This document shows positions 32,154-40,775 of a DNA stretch of 64,000 nt, piece by piece. Under the pieces are notes generated by a model. The model saw only the letters and a list, made by a program, of their open reading frames with translations, did not search any database and was not told the origin of the DNA. Numbering within the stretch: position 1 is the stretch's first letter; every line of letters starts with the position of its first letter. Origin of the DNA: Streptomyces sp. NRRL F-5126 (GTDB taxonomy: Bacteria > Actinomycetota > Actinomycetes > Streptomycetales > Streptomycetaceae); assembly GCF_000721265.1 (NCBI RefSeq), contig NZ_JOFZ01000008.1:310001-374000 (forward strand), in the 5' to 3' direction. The translations under genes and the position numbers were made by a program.

Positions 32154-33641
32154 CTATCGGGGGTCGGCGTCGGCTGCCTCCGCGGCCACGGGCGGAGTCG
32201 GGGAGGCAGCGGCCGCGGCCGCGGCAAGGACCTGCTTGCGCCCCGGCAGCCATACGCACAGCGCCGTCGCGACGAGCGAGAACGCCGACGCCCACCAGAA
32301 CGCGACGTGGAAGCCCGAGACGGTCGAGCCCGTCCCGCTGCCGGAGACGGACCGTTCGAGGACGACGGCGAGCACCGCCGTGCCGAAGGACCCGCCGATC
32401 TGCTGCGCGGTCCGCGTCAGGACGCTCGAGTGCGCGATACGGGAGCGGTCGAGCCCGACGTACGCGGCCGTCATGACCGGCATGGTGACGGCGCCGAGTC
32501 CGGCGCCGCGCAGCAGCAGCCACAGGGCGAGCAGCCGGCCGTCGGTCGTGGCATCGGCGAAGCAGAACGGCACGGTCGCCCCCGCGACGACGACGAAACC
32601 GACGACGGCGATCGAGCGGGCGCCCACGCGATCGGTGAGCGGCCCGGCGATCTGACGGCTGAGCAGCGTCCCGACACCCTGCGGCACCAGCATGAGCCCG
32701 GCGGTCAGCGCGCTCACGCCGCGCACCTCCTGGTAGTAGAGCGGCAGCAGCAGCATGGCCCCGAACAGCGCGAAGCCCGACAGGAAGAGCACGGAGGACG
32801 CGGATCCGACCGAACGCGCCGCGAGGAGCCGGATGTCCACGAGGGGGTCGCGGCGGCGCAGCGCGTAGAGCGTGAAGGCGACGAGGAAGGCGACGCCGAC
32901 GGCGAGCGGCGCGACGACGTCCGGGTGGGCGAAGCCGTCGGCGGAGCCGGCGTTCGAGAGCCCGAGGACCACGGTCGCGATGCCCGGGGCGAGCAGCACG
33001 AGCCCGCGCACGTCGAGCCGTGGCCGTGCGGCGGTGGCTGCCGGCGAGTCGTCGGCGAGGCAGAGGCCCGCGAGTATCAGCCCGGCCACGCAGAACGGCA
33101 CGTTGACCCAGAACATGAAACGCCAGCTCAGGTTGGTGATGATCGCGCCGCCTGCGAGCGGCCCGAGGATCGGCCCGAGCAGTGCGGGCAGCGCGACCCA
33201 GGCCATGGTGCGGCCGAGCGCGCGTCCGCCGGCCGCCTGCATGATGAGCGTCGTCATCACGGGCAGCATCAGGCCGCCGCCGAGCCCCTGCACGACGCGC
33301 CAGCCGATGAGCGACCCCGCGTCCCACGCGAGACTCGACCCGATCGAGCCGGCGAGGAAGACCGTGAGGGCGAACATCCAGACCCGCTTGCCGCCGAAGC
33401 GTGCGAGCGCCCAGGTGCTGAGCGGGACGGCCACGCCGAGGGCGAGCATGTAGCCGGTGGTGACCCACTGGATCGTCGAGACGGGCACATGCAGGCTCGT
33501 CGCGAGCCGGTGCAGCGCGACGCTGACGATCGTCGTGTCGAAGACCACGGCAAGCGCCCCGACGACGAGGACCATCGCGGTCCTCAGCACCTTCGGGTCG
33601 ACCCTGTTGCTCGCGGGTGCGTCAGCGGACAGAGCAGACAT
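32154..33641 (-). CDS. DHA2-type MFS multidrug exporter
   Basis: 495-residue EmrB/QacA-like protein with about 14 TM segments: VGALAVVFDTTIVSVALHRLATSLHVPVSTIQWVTTGYML at the start (D/TT-I-V-x-V-A-L signature), PLSTWALARFGGKRVW (motif A), LPALLGPILGPLAGGAII (motif C). Ala-rich C-terminal tail. ATG 33641 is preceded by GGGGGCGTG; the GTG directly upstream is also in frame. It is convergent with the preceding TetR gene and divergent from another TetR gene, which is the likely regulator. Confidence 0.9.
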   Translation of the reverse strand: MSALSADAPASNRVDPKVLRTAMVLVVGALAVVFDTTIVSVALHRLATSLHVPVSTIQWVTTGYMLALGVAVPLSTWALARFGGKRVWMFALTVFLAGSIGSSLAWDAGSLIGWRVVQGLGGGLMLPVMTTLIMQAAGGRALGRTMAWVALPALLGPILGPLAGGAIITNLSWRFMFWVNVPFCVAGLILAGLCLADDSPAATAARPRLDVRGLVLLAPGIATVVLGLSNAGSADGFAHPDVVAPLAVGVAFLVAFTLYALRRRDPLVDIRLLAARSVGSASSVLFLSGFALFGAMLLLPLYYQEVRGVSALTAGLMLVPQGVGTLLSRQIAGPLTDRVGARSIAVVGFVVVAGATVPFCFADATTDGRLLALWLLLRGAGLGAVTMPVMTAAYVGLDRSRIAHSSVLTRTAQQIGGSFGTAVLAVVLERSVSGSGTGSTVSGFHVAFWWASAFSLVATALCVWLPGRKQVLAAAAAAASPTPPVAAEAADADPR

Positions 33642-33657
33642 CACGCCCCCCTTACCC

Positions 33658-33685
33658 CATTAAGAGTTGTGTTCATTCCTTAATG
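33658..33685. promoter_or_regulatory. Operator candidate between DHA2 exporter and TetR genes
   Basis: CATTAAG (33658-33664) and CTTAATG (33679-33685) form a perfect 7-bp inverted repeat in the divergent gap, starting 16 bp upstream of the exporter ATG. The intergenic DNA is notably AT-rich. Fits repression of the exporter by the divergent TetR protein. Confidence 0.6.
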
Positions 33686-33740
33686 TCGAAAGTACGCGGC
33701 GGACGGAAGGAATGCAAGCTTCTCTTATTTGGGGAGCCTC

Positions 33741-33746
33741 TATCCT
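33741..33746 (+). promoter_or_regulatory. -10 box TATCCT of the TetR gene, likely leaderless
   Basis: TATCCT ends 7 nt before ATG 33754. A weak GGAG also lies close to the ATG, so a leaderless transcript is likely but not certain. Confidence 0.4.
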
Positions 33747-33753
33747 GGAGCGC

Positions 33754-34401
33754 ATGACGAGCGAGCGGACCGCCCCCTCCGAGCCGGCGCCGGAAGCGGT
33801 CAAACGCAGGCGCCGAGGGGCTGAACTCGAGAGCGCGCTCCTCGCCGCGGCCTGGGACGAACTGGTGGAGGCGGGCTTCGCGAAGCTGACGATGGAGTCC
33901 GTCGCGGACCGCGCGAAGACCGGCGTCGCGGTCCTCTACCGCCGCTGGACGGACAAGAACGACCTCGTGCTCGCCGCCGTCCGCCACTACGGCGACACCC
34001 ATCCGGTCGCCGTCCCCGACACCGGCAACCTGCGCGACGACATGATCGCGCTGATCGTGAACGTCAACGCGGGACGGATGGAGCTCGCGGCAATCGTCGG
34101 AGCGACGTTCGCGGGCCTGCACGACAGCACGGGGATCACCCCGGAGGACGTCCGCCGCATCGTGCGCGGCGACGGCCCCTGGCGATCGGACGTGGTGTTC
34201 CGCCGGGCCCACGAGCGAGGCGAGATCGACCTCGCGCGGATCCCTCAGGACGTGCTGGACCTGCCGTTCCAACTGGTGCGCCAGGACATCCTCATGACGC
34301 TGCGGCCCCTGTCGGCCGAGCGGATCCGGTCCATCGTCGACGACATCTTCTGGCCGCTCATCATGTCGTCGCGCCCGGCCCGTCGCCCGGCCGCAGGGTG
34401 A
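33754..34401 (+). CDS. TetR-family regulator of the divergent exporter
   Basis: 215 residues. N-terminus of 25 charged residues, then HTH ELESALLAAAWDELVEAGFAKLTMESVADRAKTGVAVLYRRWTDKNDLVLAA, followed by a TetR_C ligand domain (RDDMIALIVNVNAGRMELAAIVGATFAGLHD). ATG 33754 is chosen because the 29 earlier in-frame codons lie in the operator region. Divergent from the DHA2 exporter. Its 3' end overlaps the convergent metallophosphoesterase gene by 41 bp. Confidence 0.88.
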   Translation: MTSERTAPSEPAPEAVKRRRRGAELESALLAAAWDELVEAGFAKLTMESVADRAKTGVAVLYRRWTDKNDLVLAAVRHYGDTHPVAVPDTGNLRDDMIALIVNVNAGRMELAAIVGATFAGLHDSTGITPEDVRRIVRGDGPWRSDVVFRRAHERGEIDLARIPQDVLDLPFQLVRQDILMTLRPLSAERIRSIVDDIFWPLIMSSRPARRPAAG

Positions 34402-35674
34402 GCAGCGTGATCTCGCTCGGGGCGAAGACCCGGAAGGGCGGGCCCCAGAAGCCGGTCCCCCGGCTGGTGTAGAGCCGGGTGCGCTCGCCGTGCCTGCTCA
34501 GGCCGTGCACCACCGGCTGGTCGATGCGTACGAGGAAGTTGAACGGCCAGATCTGGCCGCCGTGCGTGTGCCCGGAGACCTGCAGATCGATGCCGGCCGC
34601 GGCCGCCTGCTCGACGTACTTGGGCTGGTGGGCGACGAGCAGGACCGGCCGCCCGGGGTCCGCCCCCGCGAGCGCGCCGCGCAGGTTCGCGCGGTGCCCG
34701 GCCAGGCCGGAGGACTCCGCCGTCACGTCGTCCACACCGGCGAGTACGAGGTGGTCGCCGCCGCGCTCCACGACGACGTGGCGGTTGTGCAGCGGCTCCC
34801 AGCCGAGTTCGGCCATCCGGTCGAGCCACCCCTGGGCCTCGCCGAAGTACTCGTGGTTCCCGGTGACGTAGACCTTCGCGAGCCGTGACCTGATCGTCCC
34901 CAGCGGCGCGGACTGCCCACGACGCTGGGCCGGGGTGCCGTCCGCGATGTCGCCCGCGTGGACCACGACGTCCGCGTCGAGCGCGTTGACCGCCTCGGCG
35001 ACACGCTCCGACCAGCCGGCCCGGTCGATCGGCCCGAAGTGGGTGTCGGCCAGCACCACGACGCGGGTTCCGTCCAGGCGGCCGCCGAGCCGCGGAACGT
35101 GGACGTCGAGCCGCTTCACCCGCGGCACGCGCATCGCCTCGTAATGTCCCCACGCGAGCAGGGCGGCCGACACCACGGCGACGCCCATGGCGATGGACCT
35201 CGCCCGCCCGGCGCCGCCGATGCCGAGAGCGATCAGCGCGAGGTGCACGAGGCCGCCGAGTACCGACCAGGTGAACAGCACCCAGACCGCGCCGAGAGTG
35301 GCGTCCGCGACGCGCGCCGCCCGGTCGCTGCGCCGCCGCCCGTGGCCCGCGGCCATGAGGAAGGGGAAGGAGACCAGCCAGCAGGCGAAGACGGCCGTGC
35401 CGGCGACGAGGACGGGGAACGGCCGGCCCGTACCGGCGGCGAACAGCGTCCACCACGGCAGGAAGAACAGCAGAACGAGGACGAGGAGGACCACGGCCCC
35501 GCCCAGGCGCCGGCGCGTCGAGCGCGGGGGCCGCTCGCTGCCGTCCGGCGCGGACGGCGAACCCGGCACGGGCTCTGCCGGGCCCGCCTCCGCCCCGACG
35601 GACCGGCTGCCTGCCCCTGCCTCTGCGTCTGCCACCGCGCTGCCCCTCACGTCCGCCACACGACCCGTACCCAT
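34361..35674 (-). CDS. Membrane-anchored metallophosphoesterase
   Basis: 437 residues. An Ala/Glu/Pro-rich N-terminus is followed by four TM helices at about 55-185 (VVLLVLVLLFFLPWWTLF through MGVAVVSAALLAWGHY). The calcineurin-like phosphoesterase domain then has motifs VVLADTHFG (D-x-H), HAGDIADG (GD), VTGNHEYFG (GNHE), LLVAHQP and VSGHTHGGQ. This YkuE-like architecture places the catalytic domain on the membrane surface; the substrate may be a lipid or nucleotide phosphate. ATG 35674 after GGGGG is chosen; ATG 35683 is also possible. It is divergent from the snapalysin gene. Confidence 0.87.
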   Translation of the reverse strand: MGTGRVADVRGSAVADAEAGAGSRSVGAEAGPAEPVPGSPSAPDGSERPPRSTRRRLGGAVVLLVLVLLFFLPWWTLFAAGTGRPFPVLVAGTAVFACWLVSFPFLMAAGHGRRRSDRAARVADATLGAVWVLFTWSVLGGLVHLALIALGIGGAGRARSIAMGVAVVSAALLAWGHYEAMRVPRVKRLDVHVPRLGGRLDGTRVVVLADTHFGPIDRAGWSERVAEAVNALDADVVVHAGDIADGTPAQRRGQSAPLGTIRSRLAKVYVTGNHEYFGEAQGWLDRMAELGWEPLHNRHVVVERGGDHLVLAGVDDVTAESSGLAGHRANLRGALAGADPGRPVLLVAHQPKYVEQAAAAGIDLQVSGHTHGGQIWPFNFLVRIDQPVVHGLSRHGERTRLYTSRGTGFWGPPFRVFAPSEITLLTLRPGDGPGATT

Positions 35675-35795
35675 TGCCCCCATGAAGATGATGGCACCCA
35701 ACTGCAGTTTGCTAACGCCTACTTGTGGCAGCAGCCGGCGGCGTGGTGCTCTGGGGGCTCGCGGCAACCCGACGTCACGAAAGGGAACGAGTCTC

Positions 35796-36398
35796 GTGAT
35801 CAAGCAAATGGCAGCAGTTGCGGCACTGATCCCGGCCATGCTGGGCGTCACGACCGCCACCGCTTCGGCACACACGGCGCACCCGGCACCGAAGGCGGAC
35901 GCGGCGGTGGTCACCTTGACCTACGACGCGAGCCAGGCAGGGCAGTGGGCGGGCGCGATCAGCCAGGGCGCGCAGAACTGGAACGCGGCGGTGCACAACG
36001 TGCGCCTGGAGCCCGCGACTTCGCCCGGCTCGGCGAACTTCGTCTACGTGGCGACCAGCGGCTGGCCCCAGACGACGCTCGGGCCGATCGTCCCAGGCGG
36101 CAGGAGGGGCGAGGTGCAACTGGGCCAGGAGGCCGTCGACGAGGGCTACGCCATGACCCGGATCACGGCGCACGAGACCGGGCACATCCTCGGGCTGCCC
36201 GACGACTACAGCGGGCCCTGCTCGGAACTGATGTCAGGTCACGGCCCGGGCCCGTCGTGCACCAACGCCAAGCCCAGCGCGGCGGAGGCGGCGCAGGTCG
36301 ACCGCAACTACGCGGGCGACGCGGCGGCGCCGGCCCCGAAGCGGCAGCAGATCGTGATCGACGCCTGGCCCGCACCGGCCCTCGCCGGCGCGCACTGA
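35796..36398 (+). CDS. Snapalysin-type secreted zinc protease
   Basis: 200 residues. Signal peptide MIKQMAAVAALIPAMLGVTTATASA, then a short propeptide-like stretch and the M7 catalytic domain. Zn site TAHETGHILGLPDD at 125-137: H126, E127, H130 and the third ligand D136, the specific HExxHxxGxxD signature of snapalysins. C142 and C155 are placed for the conserved disulfide. Secreted small neutral protease cleaving next to aromatic residues, feeding peptide uptake. GTG 35796 follows AAGGGAA. Many snpA genes face a LysR activator; here a phosphoesterase gene is divergent and no LysR is present. Confidence 0.93.
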   Translation: MIKQMAAVAALIPAMLGVTTATASAHTAHPAPKADAAVVTLTYDASQAGQWAGAISQGAQNWNAAVHNVRLEPATSPGSANFVYVATSGWPQTTLGPIVPGGRRGEVQLGQEAVDEGYAMTRITAHETGHILGLPDDYSGPCSELMSGHGPGPSCTNAKPSAAEAAQVDRNYAGDAAAPAPKRQQIVIDAWPAPALAGAH

Positions 36399-36432
36399 CG
36401 GGCCCGCGCCGGCTGCTGTGCCGTCCGGCGGC

Positions 36433-37245
36433 TCACCCGTGCCCGACGAGGTAGAGAGCGAGCACGCAGAGCGTGGCGACGAGGGCGTTCCTCAGCGCAC
36501 GGGTGGGCAGTGCGTGGGCGATCTTCCAGCCGACGAGCACGCCCGCGAGCTCGGGAAGGCCGACCAGGGCGGCAAGGGGCCAGTCGATCGTTCCGTGGAC
36601 CAGGTAGCCGACGGTCCCGACGGTGGCGATCACGATCGACTGCGCCTGTGCGCAGGCCAGCGAGCGGAGCACGGGCAGGCCCGCCGCGGCGAGCAGCGGT
36701 ACGGCCAGCATGGGGCCGCCGACGCCCACGATCCCGCTGAGGACCGCCACCGCGAACCCGAGGGCGACGATCAGCGGCGTCGGCGGCGCCGGCGGCACGG
36801 CCTGTATCGCCTGTGTCGCCGGGGCGGTCGCTGCCGTCTGCGGGGAGGTGGCCGGCGCGCCGTCCGTGCGCTTGGCGCGGTACCAGACGAGGCCGGCGGT
36901 CGCCGCGACCACGCAGCCGAGCACCACAGCGAACGCGTGCCTGGACACGGCCGTCCCGGCCAGCACTCCGAGCGGCGTACCGACGAGGGCCGTACCGGCC
37001 AGGACCAGCGCGATCCGGCGGGTGTCAGGCTCGCGCAGCTGGCCCGAGCGCGTGTAGGCCGCGGTGCCCAGGGCGCCCGTGGCGACGTGGGTGACGATGG
37101 AGGTCCCGGCCACCTGGGCGGGTGACAGTGACGTCAGGGCGAACAGCCCGATCGTGGGCAGCACACCCCCGGGACCGACAGCCGTGATGCCGACCCCGCC
37201 GACCAGGCCGACGGCGCCCAGGAACAGCAGCCCGGCCGCGCTCAA
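36433..37245 (-). CDS. TauE/SafE-family sulfite/organosulfonate exporter-like permease
   Basis: 270-residue polytopic membrane protein with the two-fold TauE/SafE repeat: LLFLGAVGLVGGVGITAVGPGGVLPTIGLFAL in the first half and VLSGIVGVGGPMLAVPLLAAAGLP in the second (G-x-G-G-P motif). Expected to export sulfite, sulfoacetate or another small anion. A hydrophilic loop of about 25 residues separates the halves. The TTG start at 37245 overlaps the TGA of the upstream GntR gene (TTGA), so translation is coupled and the regulator controls this transporter. Confidence 0.86.
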   Translation of the reverse strand: MSAAGLLFLGAVGLVGGVGITAVGPGGVLPTIGLFALTSLSPAQVAGTSIVTHVATGALGTAAYTRSGQLREPDTRRIALVLAGTALVGTPLGVLAGTAVSRHAFAVVLGCVVAATAGLVWYRAKRTDGAPATSPQTAATAPATQAIQAVPPAPPTPLIVALGFAVAVLSGIVGVGGPMLAVPLLAAAGLPVLRSLACAQAQSIVIATVGTVGYLVHGTIDWPLAALVGLPELAGVLVGWKIAHALPTRALRNALVATLCVLALYLVGHG

Positions 37246-38012
37246 GGCCGCCCCTCGGGACCGCGGTACAGGGTGGCCCGCAGGCTCATCCGGTCGGCGC
37301 GGATGCGCAGCGTCTCGACGTCGACCGGCGTTCCGTCGGACAGGCGCGTGAGGCGGTCGATGACGAACACCGGCGCCCCGGCGGGCACGTCGAGCAGCGC
37401 CGCGGTGCCGCGATCCGCGACGGCCGCGCGCACCTCGATCTCGGCCCGGCCGAGTGGGCAGCCGATGGCCTCCTCGATCACGGCGAAGATGTCACGGCCC
37501 TCCAGGTCACCCCGCAGCACGCCGAGGCCGACGTCGGCGCTGAGATAGGTGCTGTCCAGGGAGACGGGGACCGAGTCGACGCGACGGACACGCTCGATGT
37601 GCACGGCACCGGCCCCGGCCGCAAGGCACAACCGCTCGCGGACCTCGGCGGGCGGATCACCGACGACCTCGGCGACGAGGACCTCGTTGGTCACGCTCCC
37701 GTGCCCGGCCAGCGCCTCCGCGAGCCCTTCGAGCCGGCCGAGGCCGTGCCCGTACGTCGGCGTCACGACCACGGTGCCCACCCCGCGGCGACGCGTGACC
37801 AGGCCCTCGTCACGCAGCATCCCGAGCGCCTCGCGGACCGAGTTCCGCGAGGCGCTCAACTCCTCGGCGAGGCTGAGCTCATCGGGCAGCACACCGCCGA
37901 GGACCCCGTCGGAGATCCGCTGCCGCAGCGAGTCGGCCACCTGCCGCGCCCGCTCGGCCCTCGGCCGACTCGACACCCACGCGGCCGGCTGCCCCTGGTC
38001 CTTCTCCTCCAT
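37242..38012 (-). CDS. GntR-family regulator (HutC/UTRA subfamily)
   Basis: 256 residues: winged helix ARQVADSLRQRISDGVLGGVLPDELSLAEELSASRNSVREALGMLRDEGLVTRRRGVGTVV, then a UTRA ligand domain (VHIERVRRVDSVPVSLDSTYLS, VFVIDRLTRLSDGTPVDVETL). Start ATG 38012 (MEEKDQGQ) is chosen; ATG 38024 and 38051 are also in frame and none has a good ribosome-binding site. Direct repeats at 38030-38072 lie just upstream and may be its operator. Operonic with the TauE/SafE gene. Confidence 0.85.
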   Translation of the reverse strand: MEEKDQGQPAAWVSSRPRAERARQVADSLRQRISDGVLGGVLPDELSLAEELSASRNSVREALGMLRDEGLVTRRRGVGTVVVTPTYGHGLGRLEGLAEALAGHGSVTNEVLVAEVVGDPPAEVRERLCLAAGAGAVHIERVRRVDSVPVSLDSTYLSADVGLGVLRGDLEGRDIFAVIEEAIGCPLGRAEIEVRAAVADRGTAALLDVPAGAPVFVIDRLTRLSDGTPVDVETLRIRADRMSLRATLYRGPEGRP

Positions 38013-38029
38013 GAGGCCCAGCATAGGGG

Positions 38030-38072
38030 AGGTCCGCCAGAGGTCCGCCACTGGTACGCCAGAGGTCCGCCA
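38030..38072. promoter_or_regulatory. Repeat-rich operator candidate of the GntR gene
   Basis: AGGTCCGCCA occurs three times (38030-38039, 38041-38050, 38063-38072), and CTGGTACGCCAG (38051-38062) has CTGG/CCAG arms of GntR-operator shape. The block lies between the GntR start and the ABC permease gene's end. Confidence 0.5.
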
Positions 38073-38089
38073 CTAGCGTCTCGCGGAGC

Positions 38090-39421
38090 TCATGCGTGCC
38101 TGAGCTCCGCCGGCTGTGCCGAGCGACGCAGCAGGGGCAACGAGGTGGCCACGGACAGGAGACAGGCGGCGAGCATCAGGGGCGGGACGGCCAGGGCCGT
38201 GTACGGCACGGTGAGCCCGTGTCCGACGATCGACGCGTACCAGACCCCGACGGCCAGACCGCCGGCACCCGAGATCAACAGGGCCGGTGCCAGGGGCAAG
38301 GCGGTTTCGAGGAGTACCGCGTGGCGCAGAACCCTCCGCGGCACGCCCGCGGCGACCTGCTGGGCAAGTGCCCTGCGCCGGGCGCCCACGGATTCGGCGG
38401 CGCTTACGGCGACCGAGACGAGGACGATGAGGAGGCCGACCAGCACCGCCGTACCCGCCAGGTCGATCCCGGTGGTGTAGAAGTCCAGGTCGGTGGGGCC
38501 GTACTCGTTGTGCTGCAGACCATCGAGCAGTGCTTTCCGTACGCCCACGAAGCCGGTGCCCACCACTGTCACCAGCAGGACGGCCGCATGGGTGCGGGCC
38601 GAGGCCCAGGGATCGGCGGACAGTCGCTCGGCGGCGATCAGCAGGGCCGGATTCTGCGCGCGCGCCGCGTACCGGCGTCCTGCCAGCCTGGCCATGCCAC
38701 CGCTCACCCCCAGGGCTCCGGCTCCGACCAGGAGCAACACGCAGAACAGAAACAGGGGAGTCAGCGCGGCTGCCCCGTAGGCGGGCGTGAGGATGCCGCC
38801 GCTCACGGCCACCACGACCAGGAACATGCCCAGGGCGAGGGCCCGGCCGCCGCCTTGTCCACCCGGCAACCGTCGCACCTCGCCGAGGGGCGAGGCGACC
38901 ACCCGGCGCAGCGCGGTCAGGCTCACCGCCACGCCCACGACCGGGACCGCCAGCAGGACAGCGGCCACCAGCCACCAGAGCCGAGCCGGCGGCCGGCCCG
39001 CGTCGAGCACACCTGCGGCCACCGCCACGGTGCCCACGACCGAGCCCGCCAGGCAGGCGACCCCGGCCTCCAGCGCGGCGATTCGCCGCACCCGCCCAGG
39101 AGCGGCGCCCGCCAGCCGCAGCCGTGCCATACGGCGATCGCGGTGCACGGCGCCCAGCCGGGCGCACTGCCCGAGGAAGCCGAGGCCCGGCACCAGCAGG
39201 AGCAGCAGTACCAGGAGCACACCACCGCGCTCGCCAGGACGGTCCAGCAGGCCATCGGCGAACGAGAGGTGCACGTACCCGTGTACGGACACCACGGTAG
39301 CGGCCACCGCACCCAGGACGGCCACGCCGGCCGCGCCCACGGCTGTGAGGCCGATCCGCCACCACTCACGCCGGTTCGAACCGCTGGTCAGCAGCCAGGC
39401 CAGCTGCAGATCCGCTCTCAC
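38090..39421 (-). CDS. FtsX-like ABC transporter permease
   Basis: 443-residue permease with about 8-10 TM helices in two FtsX-type halves: LTAVGAAGVAVLGAVAATVVS at the N-terminus, large extracytoplasmic loop (LDRPGERGG), and the C-terminal block VGLLIVLVSVAVSAAESVGARRRALAQQVAAGVPRRVLRHAVLLET, the signature of MacB/FtsX-type permeases. It overlaps the ATPase gene by 4 bp (GTGA). It forms one exporter with that ATPase, controlled by the PadR gene at the operon head. Substrate may be a peptide or lipid. Confidence 0.85.
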   Translation of the reverse strand: MRADLQLAWLLTSGSNRREWWRIGLTAVGAAGVAVLGAVAATVVSVHGYVHLSFADGLLDRPGERGGVLLVLLLLLVPGLGFLGQCARLGAVHRDRRMARLRLAGAAPGRVRRIAALEAGVACLAGSVVGTVAVAAGVLDAGRPPARLWWLVAAVLLAVPVVGVAVSLTALRRVVASPLGEVRRLPGGQGGGRALALGMFLVVVAVSGGILTPAYGAAALTPLFLFCVLLLVGAGALGVSGGMARLAGRRYAARAQNPALLIAAERLSADPWASARTHAAVLLVTVVGTGFVGVRKALLDGLQHNEYGPTDLDFYTTGIDLAGTAVLVGLLIVLVSVAVSAAESVGARRRALAQQVAAGVPRRVLRHAVLLETALPLAPALLISGAGGLAVGVWYASIVGHGLTVPYTALAVPPLMLAACLLSVATSLPLLRRSAQPAELRHA

Positions 39422-40119
39422 GCCGACACCTCAAGGGCGCCCGTCCTGCCGTCCGCCAGCCGGATCTCACGGTCGGCATAGGCGGCGATCGTCGCGTCAT
39501 GCGTCACCAGCAGCACCGCCGCGCCCAACTCTCTTACGGCGGTGGTCAGCTCGGTCATCACCTGCTCACCCGCGAGCGAGTCCAGTGCTCCTGTCGGCTC
39601 GTCGGCGAACACGATCTTCGGACCCGTGACCAGTGCACGGGCCAGCGCTACGCGCTGCTCCTGGCCGCCGCTGAGTTCGCCGGGGCGTGCCTCGGCCCGG
39701 TCAAGCACCCCGAACCGCTCCAGCCAGGAATGCGCCTGGCCATGGGCGTCACGCCGGTCGGTTCCGCCCAGTACCAGCGGCAGGGAGACGTTGTCCACCG
39801 CTGTCAGCTCGGGAATCAGCTGCCCGAACTGGAACACCACTGCGAACTCGCTTCGTCGCAGCTCGCTGAGCCGGTCCTCGGACGCGTGGGCGAGGGGCTC
39901 GTCGCGGTACGTCACCTGCCCGTGGTCGGGGCGGACTATCCCCGCCATGCAGTGCAGCAGGGATGACTTGCCGCTACCGCTCGGACCGGTCACGGCTACG
40001 AACTCTCCGGCTCGCAACTGCGCCGACGCGCCGCGCAACGCGGGGGTCGAACCGTAGGCCTTGTACAAGCCCCGTGCTGCGAGCAGCGGTTGGCCGGACA
40101 CGGGTTCGGTGGTGTTCAC
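39418..40119 (-). CDS. ABC transporter ATPase (LolD/MacB type)
   Basis: 233 residues. Walker A GPSGSGKSS, Q-loop VFQFGQLIPELTAVDN, signature LSGGQEQRVALARAL, Walker B IVFADEPTGALD, H-loop LLVTHD. The form is that of the LolD/MacB/FtsE group pairing with FtsX-like permeases. Overlaps both neighbours by 4 bp, so the three genes are translationally coupled. Confidence 0.93.
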   Translation of the reverse strand: MNTTEPVSGQPLLAARGLYKAYGSTPALRGASAQLRAGEFVAVTGPSGSGKSSLLHCMAGIVRPDHGQVTYRDEPLAHASEDRLSELRRSEFAVVFQFGQLIPELTAVDNVSLPLVLGGTDRRDAHGQAHSWLERFGVLDRAEARPGELSGGQEQRVALARALVTGPKIVFADEPTGALDSLAGEQVMTELTTAVRELGAAVLLVTHDATIAAYADREIRLADGRTGALEVSA

Positions 40120-40649
40120 GTGGATTCGACCTCCGCGGTCAAGGTGGCGAGCCGGTCGGCGGTGGTCGTCATCCAGCGCAGATCGGCGTTGAGGTGAGTG
40201 AGGGCGTAGTCCGCCGAGAGCACCGTGGTGAGATCGGCGTCCTTCGCGGACTTCACTGCCGTGAGCTCTCGCATCCGCTCCATGTGTGCGGCCCGCTGCG
40301 CCGCCAGGTAGGCCGCGGGGTCACCGCCGGACAGGATCGCGACGACGACCTTCGCGAAGATCTCGTTCGCGACGAACGGTGCGGACGGTGTGACGGACCC
40401 GGCCCAGTCGGCGAGTTCACGCGCCCCGGCATCCGTGCTGCGGTACATGGTCCGCTCCGGCCCGCCGTCGGAACCGGTCTCCTCGACCTCGGCGAGCCCG
40501 TCCCGTACCAGCCTCTGCAGCGTTGTGTAGACCTGCCCGTAGGCGAGCGGCCGAGCCTGGGGGAAGCGCTCGTCGTGCCGGTGCTTGAGGTCGTATCCAT
40601 GCCTTGGGCCCATGGCGAGCAGGCCAAGGAGGATATGGCGGGTGCTCAT
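40116..40649 (-). CDS. PadR-family transcriptional regulator
   Basis: 177 residues: winged helix STRHILLGLLAMGPRHGYDLKHRHDERFPQARPLAYGQVYTTLQRLVRDGLAEVEE, plus C-terminal dimerisation helices. Heads the PadR-ATPase-permease operon. A 34-bp perfect palindrome begins 8 bp before its ATG, strongly implying autorepression, with release on binding the drug or peptide that the ABC system exports. Confidence 0.9.
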   Translation of the reverse strand: MSTRHILLGLLAMGPRHGYDLKHRHDERFPQARPLAYGQVYTTLQRLVRDGLAEVEETGSDGGPERTMYRSTDAGARELADWAGSVTPSAPFVANEIFAKVVVAILSGGDPAAYLAAQRAAHMERMRELTAVKSAKDADLTTVLSADYALTHLNADLRWMTTTADRLATLTAEVEST

Positions 40650-40657
40650 GAGACCCC

Positions 40658-40691
40658 ACTATTCACTCAGTACATGTACTGAGTGAATAGT
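40658..40691. promoter_or_regulatory. Perfect 34-bp palindrome, PadR operator
   Basis: The left half ACTATTCACTCAGTACA (40658-40674) is exactly matched by its reverse complement TGTACTGAGTGAATAGT (40675-40691). No spacer. It lies immediately upstream of the padR ATG and overlaps where its promoter must be. The AT content is much higher than the surroundings. Confidence 0.9.
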
Positions 40692-40749
40692 TTGCCTGAA
40701 AGTCGGGTGTGACCTATCTCTCGGTCCGGAAGTGACGTAGGTCAGGGGG

Positions 40750-40767
40750 CCTCCTCCGGCGAGGAGG
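40750..40767. terminator. Small hairpin after the DUF4190-like gene
   Basis: CCTCCTC (40750-40756), loop CGGC, GAGGAGG (40761-40767), perfect 7-bp stem 9 bp past the stop of the minus-strand gene at 40776. Possible terminator, modest strength. Confidence 0.4.
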
Positions 40768-40775
40768 GCACCAGC

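Noticed and set aside
40114..40127. GTTCACGTGGATTC as a second parS site
   Set aside because: Lacks one T of GTTTCACGTGGAAC and has TTC in place of AAC; also lies at the ATPase/PadR junction and differs at critical positions.
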